DNA of 64,000 nt, taken from positions 1 through 64,000 of the forward strand of contig DDTJ01000071.1 of the NCBI GenBank assembly GCA_002344525.1. The letters are read 5' to 3'. Positions 10,501 to 18,554 of the stretch are shown in pieces. Within the stretch, counting starts at the first letter, position 1. Every line of letters starts with the position of its first letter. The notes beneath the pieces are model-generated. The model saw only the letters and a program-made list of their open reading frames with translations, ran no database searches and was not told the DNA's origin. The stretch comes from Akkermansiaceae bacterium UBA2367. GTDB lineage: Bacteria > Verrucomicrobiota > Verrucomicrobiia > Verrucomicrobiales > DEV007. The translations under genes were made by a program, and so were the position numbers.

Positions 10501-11330
10501 ATGACGCGGCGTTTTCCCCGCACCGGATGGAAGACCGCACCCTGCTCCGCGGCGGCGAGCCGGGCGAAGAGCGGCAGCACGAGAGTGTCGCGGTAGCCCC
10601 GGCCCTCCAGCAGATCGGCGGCCTCGCGGATCTCGCGTTCGCCCGGCAGGAAGACGAGGGTGTCGCCGAGGCGGTCGATCTCGCCCAGCGACTCGAAGGC
10701 GCGGCAGACTTGCTCGGCGAGGGCTTCGTATTCGTCGAGGGGCGGCTGGTGGAGGTCGGTCACGGGAAAGGTGCGGCCCTCCACCTCGATGATGGGTGCG
10801 CCGCCGAAGAACTCCGAGAAAGCCCCCGCGTCGAGCGTGGCCGAGGAGATCACGACCTTGAGATCGCGCCGTTTCGCGAGAGTGCGGTGGAGGTAGCCGA
10901 GGATGAAGTCGATGTTCAGGGATCGCTCGTGCGCCTCGTCGACGATGACGGTGTCGTATTGCCGCAGGTCGGGATCATTCCTCGTCTCGGCGAGGAGGAT
11001 GCCGTCGGTCATGAACTTCACCCGCGTCGTCTGGCGGTCGGTGCGGTCCTCGAAGCGGATCTGGTAGCCGACCTCGCGGCCGAGGGCCACCTGCAATTCC
11101 TCCGCGACGCGCGCCGCCACCGAGGTCGCGGCGAGGCGGCGGGGCTGAGTGCAGCCGATGCGGCGTCCCTTTTGGCCGCGGCCCAGTTCGAGGGCGATCT
11201 TGGGAAGTTGCGTCGTCTTGCCCGAGCCCGTGTCCCCGCACACGATCACGACCGGATGCCGCTCCATCGCGGAGCGGATGTCGTCGCGCCGACGCGAGAC
11301 GGGAAGGTCGGGTGGGTAGGCGAGGTTCAC
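7509..11330 (-). CDS. hrpA: ATP-dependent RNA helicase HrpA (DEAH box)
   Basis: About 1273 residues, the usual HrpA length, counted from a GTG at VNLAYPPDLP. The frame stays open upstream to 11969, but that part is antisense to the YdcF-like gene and has low-complexity sequence, so I reject it. Helicase motifs: Walker A GDTGSGKTTQ (32-41), DEAH (131-134), SATLDAGAF (about 163), ATNVAETSLTIPG, QRRGRCGR. OB/HA2 regions and the long C-terminal DUF3418-type region follow. HrpA unwinds RNA and helps rescue stalled ribosomes. It is convergent with nothing on the left, where about 220 bases without a gene separate it from 7289. Confidence 0.93.
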   Translation of the reverse strand: MNLAYPPDLPVSRRRDDIRSAMERHPVVIVCGDTGSGKTTQLPKIALELGRGQKGRRIGCTQPRRLAATSVAARVAEELQVALGREVGYQIRFEDRTDRQTTRVKFMTDGILLAETRNDPDLRQYDTVIVDEAHERSLNIDFILGYLHRTLAKRRDLKVVISSATLDAGAFSEFFGGAPIIEVEGRTFPVTDLHQPPLDEYEALAEQVCRAFESLGEIDRLGDTLVFLPGEREIREAADLLEGRGYRDTLVLPLFARLAAAEQGAVFHPVRGKRRVILATNVAETSLTIPGIRFVIDSGLARISRHDPGSGIQRLRVEPVSKASARQRRGRCGRVSEGVCVKLYSEEDYAERPDFTDPEIRRSNLAGVVLQMEHLGLGDPLEFPFVDPPQPKRVAQAYRVLEEIGALTKQGRVVHLTGLGHSLARLPLDPRVGRLLVAADAEGCLAEGLVLASALAVQDPRERPRDRQQAADEAHAKFRDKRSDFTMWLRLWHAIDTARRGSGNRLRKFCRDHFLNHRRTQEWINLHRELRDTLREMKWRLPDPNKTLDDPADTYSEPLHRAVLAAIPSRIGTWRGKGLGYRGANDSTFHLFPGSGLFSGSPAWVMAFELVETTRLYARNAAIFDPGSFEKVAPHLCRYRYSNPHWSRDQGAVYGEERVLAFGLPVVEKRRIHYGRVDAKLSREIFILEALVNGDTRAPIAALAHNRETMSAAERLEHKMRRLGGLLHPPGIVAFYEERVPTTICTQKDFEKWIAAQPEGFLDFALEDCLVPQREPLYPEDYPDTIPSPDGETEFALRYLHNPSDPADGITATVPLVELPHLPPWFGEWLVPGWLGEKAAALLRCLRKETRTLLPANREVVEDFLAAWADYEPACGLLEALIDHLHEAHGLAVSPGSFELERMPPHLHLHFEIVDDKGRVVGSGLDLEELQRSLAGRVRDRFDQVAKGRYERHGIASWNFGDLPRCVELDRHTVGHPGLHDTGEDRPAMRLWPSEACACRQHRLGTTRLYRFVRKDRIDRLLAVLFAGKAPSTPIPAKTQKSAPKKDTAFNSLAAAFGEVGRSPAPKPSSPAPAAKSAPQGRFLAAAEAFLLSRIGPDASRHKEDLLRRILVDLLGEPFAAGEWESAAARCDAKLFEHAGAVCEAVAKILRVAETVTGLLGSAPRGYEESIDDARRQLDRLLAPGWLLADDLARTLLHFQGLEMRLTRMLGAPPAKDLQKLERYEAEAAAIWRDTPACECGQCPLAMQHAAALAADRDLRLKHFAPELRARLR

Positions 11331-11432
11331 GGGGGAGGGGGAGTAGGGGAGGGGAGAAGTCGAGGAGTAAAGGGGGAAAGGAGTCGGGGAGCAAGCGGAG
11401 ATGGGAGGATGCGCTTTTCGCCGAAAGGTCGA

Positions 11433-12095
11433 ATGGGATGCGCCCGTAGAGATAGCGTGATCTTTCGAATCATCTCGTTTCTCTCCCGCATCGGACGCTG
11501 GTTTTCGCTCTTGCTCGGCGCAATTCTGCTTGGATGGGTGGTGGCCATCGCGATTGTGATCCATGAGTTCGGAACGCGGGATTGGCTTCGATACGGCCCC
11601 TCCGACAAGCCAAGAACAGTCGAAGCGATCATCGTTCTCGGTGCCGGAGTGGACGGGGACCGGCCTTCTCCCGTCTACGAAGCCCGGCTCCGTCATGCGG
11701 TCGAGCTCCATCGCGAGGGTGTCGCGCCGATCCTGATTTTCACGGGGGGCTTGGGCAGTGGCGATCTTCTGACTGAAAGCGAAGTCGGAAGGAACTACGC
11801 CGTGGCCAAGGGCGTGCCGGCCTCCGCCATTCTGATCGAAACGAGATCGCGCACCACTCTGGGAAACCTCAAGGAAGCTCGGGCCTTGATCGAGGCGGCA
11901 GCCATCAAAGAGGACGTCGTGATCGTCAGCGATCCCCACCATTTGCTGCGGGCAGGCTGGATGGCCCACGGAACAGGAATGCGCGTTTGGCCTTCTCCCA
12001 CACCCTATTCACGATACCGATCCGCAAGGGCTCGGATTCCTGCGACCCTCCGCGAGGTCTATTTCCTTCATCACTACGCACTGTTCGGGCAGTGA
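11433..12095 (+). CDS. YdcF/SanA-like DUF218 membrane-anchored protein
   Basis: About 220 residues. One N-terminal transmembrane helix (GRWFSLLLGAILLGWVVAIAIVI) precedes a DUF218 domain with AIIVLGAGVDGDRPSP, IFTGGLGSGDLLTESEV and SRTTLGNLKEA segments, followed by VIVSDPHHLLRA. This is the YdcF/SanA/ElyC fold, linked in enterobacteria to envelope integrity. Possible starts are the ATG at 11409, the ATG at 11433 and a GTG at 11457. It is divergent from hrpA with about 100 bases between them and ends 37 bases before a convergent gene. Confidence 0.85.
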   Translation: MGCARRDSVIFRIISFLSRIGRWFSLLLGAILLGWVVAIAIVIHEFGTRDWLRYGPSDKPRTVEAIIVLGAGVDGDRPSPVYEARLRHAVELHREGVAPILIFTGGLGSGDLLTESEVGRNYAVAKGVPASAILIETRSRTTLGNLKEARALIEAAAIKEDVVIVSDPHHLLRAGWMAHGTGMRVWPSPTPYSRYRSARARIPATLREVYFLHHYALFGQ

Positions 12096-12132
12096 AGGGG
12101 CGCGCAAATTTCCCGCGAACCTCGCTACGACC

Positions 12133-13455
12133 TCACTGCCCATGCACGGTGTAAAACGCCGAGGGGCTGAGCAGCGTCTCTCCCGTCTCGGAGGGGAGGT
12201 TCTGGCAGACGACGCGAAGGACGTGGCCGGGGCCGGGAGGCTTGCCCTTGAGCACGACGACTTTCCCGTCGGATTCGACCATCGGTTCGATGGGGAGGAC
12301 CGTCTCGCCGCCGCCGAGAGCGATGGCCTTCACCGAATAGTTCTCCGCCTTCACCGCCTCGAAACGGTCCACGGGTCGGGTGAACTCCAGGACGATGCCG
12401 TCGTCGGCGAGGGAGAGGCGGACAAGGCGGTAAATCGAAGGATCGTCGGAAAGGGGGGTGAACCCCTCGTCCCCGCCGCCGAGGAGGCCACCGGAGTCCA
12501 TCTCGACGAGGGCGCGGATCGGCTTCGGAGCGAGGCCGCGCAGGAGGATGGCCCCCTGCCAGAGACCGCCGGCTCGCTCGGGCACGATTTCGACGAGATG
12601 GCGCGACTCGGGGCAGGCGAGGAGCAGCTTGCCAGTGCCGCCCTCCTCGAAGAAGGCGGGGGCCACGGGACGGTCGCGCTGGGTCAGTTCGGCGGGGATG
12701 ATGAGCGAGGGCAGGGTGAAGGGCAGGGGAGGGGGGGCGCTCCCCGGCTCGGACGGTTCGAGCGCGGGAGGGGGGAGTTCCGTCAGGGAAAGGAAGTAGC
12801 CGTCGGTGTAGTCGGGCATGGAGAGCCGGGCCGCGAGGAGCCCGTCGCGGCGCAGGGCGAATCTCTCGATGGGCAGTTCGCTCTCGGTCACGGGGACGGT
12901 CTGTCCGGTGGCGGGGAGCCACGCCATGAGCCGCGCCTTCGCCGGATCGCCGGGTTTCAGGGCGTGGGGGGAGAGGGCGAAGAGGACGCGTCCATGGGGA
13001 TCGGCGATGGGTCCGGCGGTGATGACGACGCCTTGGCCGCGTCCGGGCCAGTCGCGGGCGAGAGCTTGGAAAAAATCGAGTTCGGCGTTCCGGTCGGTGT
13101 CGAAGGCCTGGGTCAGCTCCTGTGGCGAGGCGGCGAGCACGGAGTAGCCCGGACCGAGGGCGAGGGAGGGCAGGGCGTTCAGCTTCGCCTCGGAGTAGAG
13201 GGTCCAGCCGATCTGGCTGAGGCCGGGGGAGAATTTCGCCACGCCGATCTGGCCCCGGTGGTTCAGGAAGAGGACGTTTGCCCCGTCGATGGGGGTGATG
13301 GCTCGCACGGTGGGCACTTGGTCGTTCGGGGCGATCTGGTGGAAGCGCCGTTCGCGGCTGTCCGGCGGATTGGTGTCCACGGCGGTCTCGTCGTCCTGGG
13401 CGGAAAGGACGACGAGGGCGAGGGAGGGGAGGAGGATGGGAAAAAGGGCCTTCAA
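12133..13455 (-). CDS. Secreted protein with a C-terminal Ig-like (SbsA-type) domain
   Basis: About 440 residues starting at a TTG that overlaps the stop codon of the upstream gene (ATTGA), which indicates translational coupling. A signal peptide (ALFPILLPSLALVVLSAQ) is followed by a region with repeated beta-type segments (NVLFLNHRGQIGVAKF, RVLFALSPHALKPG), then a C-terminal unit DDGIVLEFTRPVD...ENYSVKAI...VLRVVCQNL, the pattern of the Ig-like domain found in large secreted PVC dehydrogenase-type proteins. No catalytic residues are recognised. It probably works with its partner at 13452. Confidence 0.65.
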   Translation of the reverse strand: MKALFPILLPSLALVVLSAQDDETAVDTNPPDSRERRFHQIAPNDQVPTVRAITPIDGANVLFLNHRGQIGVAKFSPGLSQIGWTLYSEAKLNALPSLALGPGYSVLAASPQELTQAFDTDRNAELDFFQALARDWPGRGQGVVITAGPIADPHGRVLFALSPHALKPGDPAKARLMAWLPATGQTVPVTESELPIERFALRRDGLLAARLSMPDYTDGYFLSLTELPPPALEPSEPGSAPPPLPFTLPSLIIPAELTQRDRPVAPAFFEEGGTGKLLLACPESRHLVEIVPERAGGLWQGAILLRGLAPKPIRALVEMDSGGLLGGGDEGFTPLSDDPSIYRLVRLSLADDGIVLEFTRPVDRFEAVKAENYSVKAIALGGGETVLPIEPMVESDGKVVVLKGKPPGPGHVLRVVCQNLPSETGETLLSPSAFYTVHGQ

Positions 13456-14180
13456 TTCGTGTCGGGTTCCGCAGGTGGCGTTTCCTTCGTCGCGGGGACG
13501 AGGCGGTAGGTGAGGAGGACTTCGGCGGCGGCTTCCTTCGGGACGGTGAGGACGGCACCCTGCCAAGTCCCGGTCGAGGCCTCGACGCGGTCTTTCCAGT
13601 CCTCAGGGATGGCGAGGCGAAGGCCGTTAGCGGCGTCTTTCGCGGAGAAGCGCTGGCGCAGCACCTTCCCTCCGTCCTCCAGCCAGAGCCGTTCCTCGAT
13701 GGAGATCGAGCCGCAGGTGTAGAGGAACTCGGGCGCTCCGTTCACGAGGCGGAAGCCGAAGTAGCGCGGAGCACCGGAGACGCCGGGGGTCTTGGCGAGG
13801 GGAAAGGGGCCGGTCGCCTTGAGAAGGTAGGGGGAGGGCGGCTCGGCGGTTCCGGCGGAGTCGGCAGTGTCGGCAGTGTCGGCAGTTGTGTCGGGGGATT
13901 TCCCGGACGGGGCCTCCGAGAGGTCGAGGATGCCGAGGAGGCGGCAGGAGAGCGGGTCCCAGAACACCGCATAGGGCGCGCCGATCGCGCCGAGGGTGAA
14001 GATGTCGCTCAGATCGGCGAAACCGCCCTCGCCGAGGCGGTAGGGGACGAGGGCCTCCTCGTCGGTGAGGAAGTTTTTCAGGTCGCGCCGCGAGAGGTCG
14101 AGCTTGACGGGCAGGGACTCCGTCGACGCGTGCGCGGCGAGGAGGCAGAGGAGGAGGGCCGTTCGGAGGAGCGGGGCCAT
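13452..14180 (-). CDS. Secreted protein of unknown function, coupled to the next gene
   Basis: A 242-residue protein with a signal peptide (MAPLLRTALLLCLLAAHAS). The start of the mature part (EEALVPYRLGEGGFADLSDIFTLGAIGAPYAVFWDPLSCRLLGILDL) resembles the N-terminal module of PVC large secreted haem-binding or dehydrogenase proteins, where 'Y ... D ... R' is conserved. It contains a short TAD-TAD-TAD tandem encoded by 9-base repeats near 13865. Its stop overlaps the start of the downstream secreted protein, so the two may be parts of one split larger protein. Confidence 0.6.
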   Translation of the reverse strand: MAPLLRTALLLCLLAAHASTESLPVKLDLSRRDLKNFLTDEEALVPYRLGEGGFADLSDIFTLGAIGAPYAVFWDPLSCRLLGILDLSEAPSGKSPDTTADTADTADSAGTAEPPSPYLLKATGPFPLAKTPGVSGAPRYFGFRLVNGAPEFLYTCGSISIEERLWLEDGGKVLRQRFSAKDAANGLRLAIPEDWKDRVEASTGTWQGAVLTVPKEAAAEVLLTYRLVPATKETPPAEPDTN

Positions 14181-14198
14181 GCGATGCGAGGCGGAGGG

Positions 14199-14975
14199 TC
14201 AGGCGGCTTCGCCCCGGGTGAAATACCAGTTCGTCTCGTCGCCGAGTTCAGGATGGTGGCGGTAGCCGTCGCTGTCAAAGGACTTCAACTCCTCGGGATC
14301 GGAGAGGCGTCGGCGGATGAGGTAGTCGCTCATCAGGCCCCGGGCTTTTTTCGCGAAGAAACTGACGATTTGGTAGCGCCCGCCCTTCCACTCCCGGAAA
14401 TGCGGGGTGATGACGCGGCCTTTGATCCGCTCGGGTTGGACCGCGCCGAAATACTCCTGCGAGGCGAGGTTGATCAAGGTGCGTCCGCCCGATTTGGCGA
14501 GGGCGGCGTTGAGATCGTCGGTGAGACGGTCGCCCCAGAACTCGTAGAGGTTTTTTCCGCGCTTCGTCTTCAGGGCGGTGCCCATTTCGAGGCGGTAGGG
14601 GAGGATGAGGTCGAGGGGGCGGAGCACCCCGTAGAGGCCGGAGAGGATGCGCAGGTGCGACTGGGCGAAGCGGAAGTCCTCCGCCCCGTATTCCGCCAAG
14701 GAGAATCCGGTGTAGACGTCCCCTTTGAAAGCGAAGATCGCGGCACGGGCGCGGTCCTCGTCGAAAGGCAGGGTCCACTCGCGGTAGCGCCGCCAGTTCA
14801 GGTCGGCGAGGGCGGGGCTGATGCCCATGAGGGCGGCGAGTTCCTCCCGCGATTTGCGGCGCAGCACGGCGATCAATTCGACCGACTCCTCCAGCCGTGC
14901 CGCTTGGGTGGGCCGATGGCCGGGCAGGGGGGAGGAGAAGTCCAGAGTCTTGGCCGGGGAGATGACGGCGAGCAT
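14199..14975 (-). CDS. yaaA: Peroxide stress protein YaaA (DUF328)
   Basis: A 258-residue member of the YaaA family, which limits damage from intracellular iron under hydrogen peroxide stress and binds DNA in Escherichia coli. Seen here are the N-terminal MLAVISPAKTLDF motif, the FAFKGDVYTGF segment, YRLEMGTAL and NLASQEYFGAV, all typical of the family. The start at MLAVISPAK is chosen because the family begins there; an ATG seven codons earlier is less likely. It lies 18 bases upstream of the secreted pair and may share a transcript with them. Confidence 0.93.
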   Translation of the reverse strand: MLAVISPAKTLDFSSPLPGHRPTQAARLEESVELIAVLRRKSREELAALMGISPALADLNWRRYREWTLPFDEDRARAAIFAFKGDVYTGFSLAEYGAEDFRFAQSHLRILSGLYGVLRPLDLILPYRLEMGTALKTKRGKNLYEFWGDRLTDDLNAALAKSGGRTLINLASQEYFGAVQPERIKGRVITPHFREWKGGRYQIVSFFAKKARGLMSDYLIRRRLSDPEELKSFDSDGYRHHPELGDETNWYFTRGEAA

Positions 14976-15024
14976 GGCGGGGGAGTTTAGTTTCAAGAGG
15001 CGGAAAGCTCAACTGATCGAAAAT

Positions 15025-15744
15025 TCAGTTTTCTGGCCGAGGGAAGAGCCGACGGTGCTCTTGGAGGATTCGCCCCAGTTCGGCGATGGGGTCGGCGTGC
15101 TCGTCCACGCGCAGATCCCGGTAGCGGTCGTTCAGCCCTCCGTAGCCCCATCCTTCACGCACGACGAGGAGGGCGGCGGACTGCATCCCGCGCCTGTCGC
15201 CTCCGGCGGCCTGCCCGGCCTCAAGCGCCGCGAGGAGACGGTCTTCGAGAAGTCCTTCGCTGCCCTCGAAGGCCGCCGCCATCGCCGTGACGACCTCCCG
15301 CCCGGCGAGGATGTTGCCTTGCACGGCGAAATGCCTCCCGACGAGGCCCCCGGCCCAGTCGAGGCATTCGTTCCCCGTGTAGGTCGCGGCGCGGCCGGCG
15401 GCGTCGATGATTCCGGCTTGGCGCGTCTCGCGCAGAGGGTCGCTCGCGGTGAGGAGGCGCAGGCATTCGTCCGGCGCGATCCTTTCGGCGAGGAGGGCGA
15501 GCCCGGCGGGGCCGTAGCGGACGTTCGCGTAGGCCTGCGTGGCCACGGCCCCGACCCCAGCCTTGGCGAAAGGCACGATCCCGCCCACCGCGACGATGCG
15601 CGACTGCACCGCGACACCGATCTCCCCGGTGGCCGGATCGACCGCGACGATGGAGAAGGTGCCCACTGGCGGCTCCCCGGCGCGGACCGGGAAAACGGCG
15701 AGAAAGGCGGCGAGCAGAAGTCGGAACGGCGGTTTCAAGCCCAA
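15025..15744 (-). CDS. DUF1028 family exported protein
   Basis: About 239 residues from a TTG start (15744 or 15738), with a signal peptide (PPFRLLLAAFLAVFPVRAG) and then the DUF1028 pattern: GTFSIVAVDPATGEIGVAVQS, FAKAGVGAVATQAYAN, GNECLDWAGGLVGRHFAVQGNIL. The family has an Ntn-hydrolase-like fold and unproved activity. The open frame extends upstream across the oppositely oriented zinc-ribbon gene; that extension is not credible. The two genes are divergent with only ~55 bases between them. Confidence 0.82.
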   Translation of the reverse strand: MGLKPPFRLLLAAFLAVFPVRAGEPPVGTFSIVAVDPATGEIGVAVQSRIVAVGGIVPFAKAGVGAVATQAYANVRYGPAGLALLAERIAPDECLRLLTASDPLRETRQAGIIDAAGRAATYTGNECLDWAGGLVGRHFAVQGNILAGREVVTAMAAAFEGSEGLLEDRLLAALEAGQAAGGDRRGMQSAALLVVREGWGYGGLNDRYRDLRVDEHADPIAELGRILQEHRRLFPRPEN

Positions 15745-15798
15745 AAGGTGCTTGCGGGCGGAGGCGACGTCAATAGGTTGCGGAACGACGAACGGAAA

Positions 15799-16200
15799 AT
15801 GGCCAAAGGCAGGGAAGAACACGAGGCGCGCCTCGCCGCATTGAACGCCTTCGGCAAGGATCTGGCCCGCCGCGCCAAGTCGAAGTGCGAGCTCTGCGAG
15901 CGGGGCGGGGCGAAGCTCTCCATCCACGAGCTGCCGCTCGCGCCGCGCGAACCGGACTTCGACCGCTGCCTCCTCCTCTGCGGCGACTGCCTCGGGCAGG
16001 TGGAGGCCCCCCGTCGCTTCCGTCCCGGAGAGCATTGGCGCTTCCTCGCAGGCCAAGCCTGGAGCGAGAACCCCGTCGTCCAAGCGCTCGCGGTGCGGCT
16101 GCTGCGTCGGCAAGCGGACTCGCAAGATTGGGCGCGGGAGGCGCTCGACGGACTCTTTCTCGACGAGAGCGTCGAGGCCCTCGTAACAGAAGGAGGCTGA
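15799..16200 (+). CDS. PhnA-type zinc-ribbon protein
   Basis: A 133-residue cytoplasmic protein. The N-terminal part has two Cys-x2-Cys pairs, CELCERGGAKLSIHELP and CLLLCGDCLGQVE, spaced as in the PhnA zinc ribbon, followed by a tryptophan-rich helical part (HWRFLAGQAW, NPVVQALAVRLLRR). The C-terminal PhnA domain (KDG-type SH3-like barrel) is not evident, so it is a relative rather than a true PhnA. Function unknown; phosphonate use is not implied. It lies 16 bases upstream of the cytochrome gene. Confidence 0.75.
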   Translation: MAKGREEHEARLAALNAFGKDLARRAKSKCELCERGGAKLSIHELPLAPREPDFDRCLLLCGDCLGQVEAPRRFRPGEHWRFLAGQAWSENPVVQALAVRLLRRQADSQDWAREALDGLFLDESVEALVTEGG

Positions 16201-16216
16201 GCCGTTATCCTCCGCG

Positions 16217-16825
16217 ATGAAACGGGTTTTATTTTGTCTCCTGCTCTCCGCCGCGGCGGCGGACGCGCGTTCCGAGGTCGTCGATTATGTCGGCGAAGTC
16301 CTTCCCATCATGAAGAAGCATTGCTGGGACTGCCACAGCCGGGAAACCTCGGTGAAGGGCAACCTCGCCCTCGACCCGGAAGCCCTTCCCGATCAGATCG
16401 GGAAATACAACATCATCCGTCCCGGCGAACCTGATGCCAGCGGCTTTGTCGAACGGATGAAGCTGGACGAAGGCCACGCTGACTTTATGCCACGGAAAGG
16501 CTCGTCCCTGCCCAAGCGCGAGATCGCGGCGATCGAGGAGTGGATTCGTCAAGGCGCCATCGTCGATGCGAAAAAGCCGACCGAGGAGGAGGCGAAGCGC
16601 CTCGCGGAAAGCGGTGCCCCGGCTCCGACCCCGAAAGAGGCTGCGAAGACGGATGCTTTCCATACTTGGACGAATCAAGCAGGCAAGACGATCGAAGCGC
16701 GTTTCCTCGGGCTGCAAGGGGAAGCGGCGAAGCTGGTCATGCGGAACGGGAAAAGCTACCTCGTGCCGCTCTCGACCCTCGACGCAGCCAGCGTCGAGCA
16801 AGCGAAGCAACTCGCCACGCCTTGA
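16217..16825 (+). CDS. Planctomycete-type cytochrome c protein with C-terminal SHD1-like domain
   Basis: A 202-residue exported protein. The signal peptide ends near DARS. A single haem site CWDCH (about residues 36-40) lies in the VLPIMKKHCWDCHS context, with a later LDEGHADFMPRKGSSLPKREIAAIEEWIRQGA segment giving the distal Met, as in the PSCyt1/PSC domains of PVC bacteria. After a charged linker, residues ~150-200 (HTWTNQAGKTIEARFLGLQGEAAKLVM...VPLSTLDAA) match an SHD1-like beta-barrel domain. It is probably a small periplasmic electron carrier or a regulator of one. Confidence 0.85.
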   Translation: MKRVLFCLLLSAAAADARSEVVDYVGEVLPIMKKHCWDCHSRETSVKGNLALDPEALPDQIGKYNIIRPGEPDASGFVERMKLDEGHADFMPRKGSSLPKREIAAIEEWIRQGAIVDAKKPTEEEAKRLAESGAPAPTPKEAAKTDAFHTWTNQAGKTIEARFLGLQGEAAKLVMRNGKSYLVPLSTLDAASVEQAKQLATP

Positions 16826-16983
16826 GGCGGGGTTGGATGTTGGCAAATATTGAATTTTACATTATACACATTGTCGGAAGTTATAAAACTCTCCGCTTGG
16901 TGTTGTGTCGGAAGCCGAAAAGACCTCTCTAAATGCCGTCTGAATCGTAACGGAACCGTGTCTGCCTTCGTCTTCCCTCCGCG

Positions 16984-18186
16984 ATGTCGCGCTCTCCCGC
17001 TATGCTCCCGGAGGCTTCCTTGGGGGCTTCTCCCACAATGTCCGGCGGTTCTGTTTCGCCGCCTCCTGCCGCTAACGGCGTTACTTGGCGCATTCTTGCG
17101 GCGTCCGGGCGTGGCTTCGATGCTTTAGTGGGATTCCTTGTGCTTGTGCCCGCGCTGGCCGTGGCTTCAGCCATCCCGGTCCTGAACCTTCTCAGCCTTG
17201 GCTATTTGATCGAGGGCTCGGGGCGTGTGGCCCGTTCGGGACGGCTGCGGGACGGCTTTCCCGGCCTCGCCGGATTCTCCGTCATCGGCAAGGCGGCCCT
17301 CGCCGCTTGGATCTGCTGGCTGCCCGTGCGGCTGGTCCACAGCTATTGGCGGGACGCCGAATGGATCGCCCCGGGCAGCCCGAACGCCTTCGCTTTGCGG
17401 GCGGCCCTGGTGATTCTCATTCTTGCGACAGCCCTGCATCTCCTCTGGGCGGTCCTTCGCGGCGGGAAATTCCGCCACTTCCTTTGGCCAGCACCCTTTC
17501 GTTTTGCGCTCTGGATCGGCGGTGGAAACTCCGGTTCCCTCCCCGTGCGCACCGCTTTCACCGGATTCGTCAGCGGGCTTCGTCCCGGGCATTTTTTACG
17601 GCTCGGGGCGCTCGGTTTCGTCGGGGCGGCGCTCTGGCTCGCGGTGCCGGTGCTCGTTCTCATGGCGTCGGCCGGACTGAAAAACCCAGGACTCTCCGCC
17701 CTCGGCTCGCTTTGCGGCGGACTCCTCCTCGGCTACGTCGCGCTCCTGCTGCCCCTGCTCCAGACCCGTTTCGCGATGACGGGGCGTTTCGGTGAGTTCC
17801 TCGATCCTTTGGCCGCGCGACGCTCCTTCCGACGGGCTCCCCTCGCCTTCTGGCTGGCCCTCTCCGCGACCCTGCTTTCGGCCTTGCCGCTCTACTTGCT
17901 GAAGATCGAACTCGCCCCGGCCGAGATCGCCTGGCTGCCGAACGTGGTGTTCGTGCTTCTCATCCTCCCCGCCCGCCTTCTTCTCGGCTGGGCTCTGGCG
18001 CGGGCGGAACGCCGGGAAACGGCGCGCATCTGGGTGTCCCGCTGGGCGGCGCGCCTCGCCGCGATCCCTGTGGCTACGATTTATGTCTTTTTCGTCTGGC
18101 TCTCCCAATATCTGAGCTGGCACGGCACCCTCAGCCTGTTGGAGCAGCATGCCTTCCTCGTGCCAGCCCCTCTGTTGGGCTTGTAA
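16984..18186 (+). CDS. Multi-pass membrane protein of unknown function
   Basis: A 400-residue protein with about eight hydrophobic helices, beginning with FDALVGFLVLVPALAVASAIPVLNLLSLGYLIEGSGRVARSG. That PVLNLLSLGYL...RV signature resembles DUF4013-like membrane proteins in PVC genomes. Later helices include ALRAALVILILATALHLLWAVL and LSALGSLCGGLLLGYVALLLPLLQ. The first ~30 residues are Pro/Ser/Ala rich and lie before the first helix; internal ATGs at 17002 or 17038 could be the true start. It is preceded by ~155 bases of AT-rich sequence and followed by the convergent BrnT-like gene. Confidence 0.7.
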   Translation: MSRSPAMLPEASLGASPTMSGGSVSPPPAANGVTWRILAASGRGFDALVGFLVLVPALAVASAIPVLNLLSLGYLIEGSGRVARSGRLRDGFPGLAGFSVIGKAALAAWICWLPVRLVHSYWRDAEWIAPGSPNAFALRAALVILILATALHLLWAVLRGGKFRHFLWPAPFRFALWIGGGNSGSLPVRTAFTGFVSGLRPGHFLRLGALGFVGAALWLAVPVLVLMASAGLKNPGLSALGSLCGGLLLGYVALLLPLLQTRFAMTGRFGEFLDPLAARRSFRRAPLAFWLALSATLLSALPLYLLKIELAPAEIAWLPNVVFVLLILPARLLLGWALARAERRETARIWVSRWAARLAAIPVATIYVFFVWLSQYLSWHGTLSLLEQHAFLVPAPLLGL

Positions 18187-18204
18187 ACGGCATCCGAAGC
18201 GGCT

Positions 18205-18483
18205 TCAAAGCCATTCGGCATTTTTACGCTCGTAGAATGAAATTTCATCCTCGATCATTTCCCGACAAAGAACGACGCGGCATCGCTTTCCGTCCGTCCA
18301 GAAGACCGCGAAGAGGTGGCGGTTGTTGATCGTCTTTCCGAGGTTGTAATAGCGGGCTTCGCCTCCGTCGCTCTCGTTCTCGGGGAGCATGCGGATGGAG
18401 AATGGGTCCTCGAACGCTTCCTCCACCTCCCGCGGGGTGATTTTTTTGAGGTCGAAGCGGCAATCAATCCAGTCGAAGTCCAT
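18205..18483 (-). CDS. BrnT-like ribonuclease toxin, no BrnA seen
   Basis: A 92-residue protein with the BrnT (DUF497) layout: an N-terminal FDWIDCRFDLKKITPREVEEAFEDP helix-turn, ARYYNLGKTINNRHLFAVFW beta hairpin and a C-terminal RCRVVLCREMIEDEISFYERK strand-helix. BrnT toxins are RelE-fold ribonucleases, normally followed by the BrnA antitoxin gene. Here the downstream side is the convergent end of a membrane-protein gene, so BrnA is absent from the usual place. The ATG at MDFDW is chosen; the longer open frame upstream is rejected. Confidence 0.7.
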   Translation of the reverse strand: MDFDWIDCRFDLKKITPREVEEAFEDPFSIRMLPENESDGGEARYYNLGKTINNRHLFAVFWTDGKRCRVVLCREMIEDEISFYERKNAEWL

Positions 18484-18554
18484 GGGCGGGAAACGGGGCG
18501 CGTTTCGCGGCACGACACCTCCGGGTAAGCACACTAGAGGTTTGCCCGAGGAAA

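Noticed and set aside
8025..11430. Very long plus-strand open frame opposite hrpA
   Set aside because: It mirrors the hrpA codons on the other strand, has no domain and gives low-complexity Gly/Glu/Arg-rich protein. Long antisense frames are expected at this GC content. Only its last part, the YdcF-like gene, is real.
11331..11969. Upstream extension of the hrpA frame
   Set aside because: It has no HrpA homology, is low in complexity and lies antisense to the YdcF-like gene.
13858..13892. Short tandem repeats of TCGGCAGTG, looked at as a possible CRISPR or VNTR
   Set aside because: Only about three 9-base units, in frame, encoding TAD repeats in a secreted protein; no spacers. At most a slippage site.
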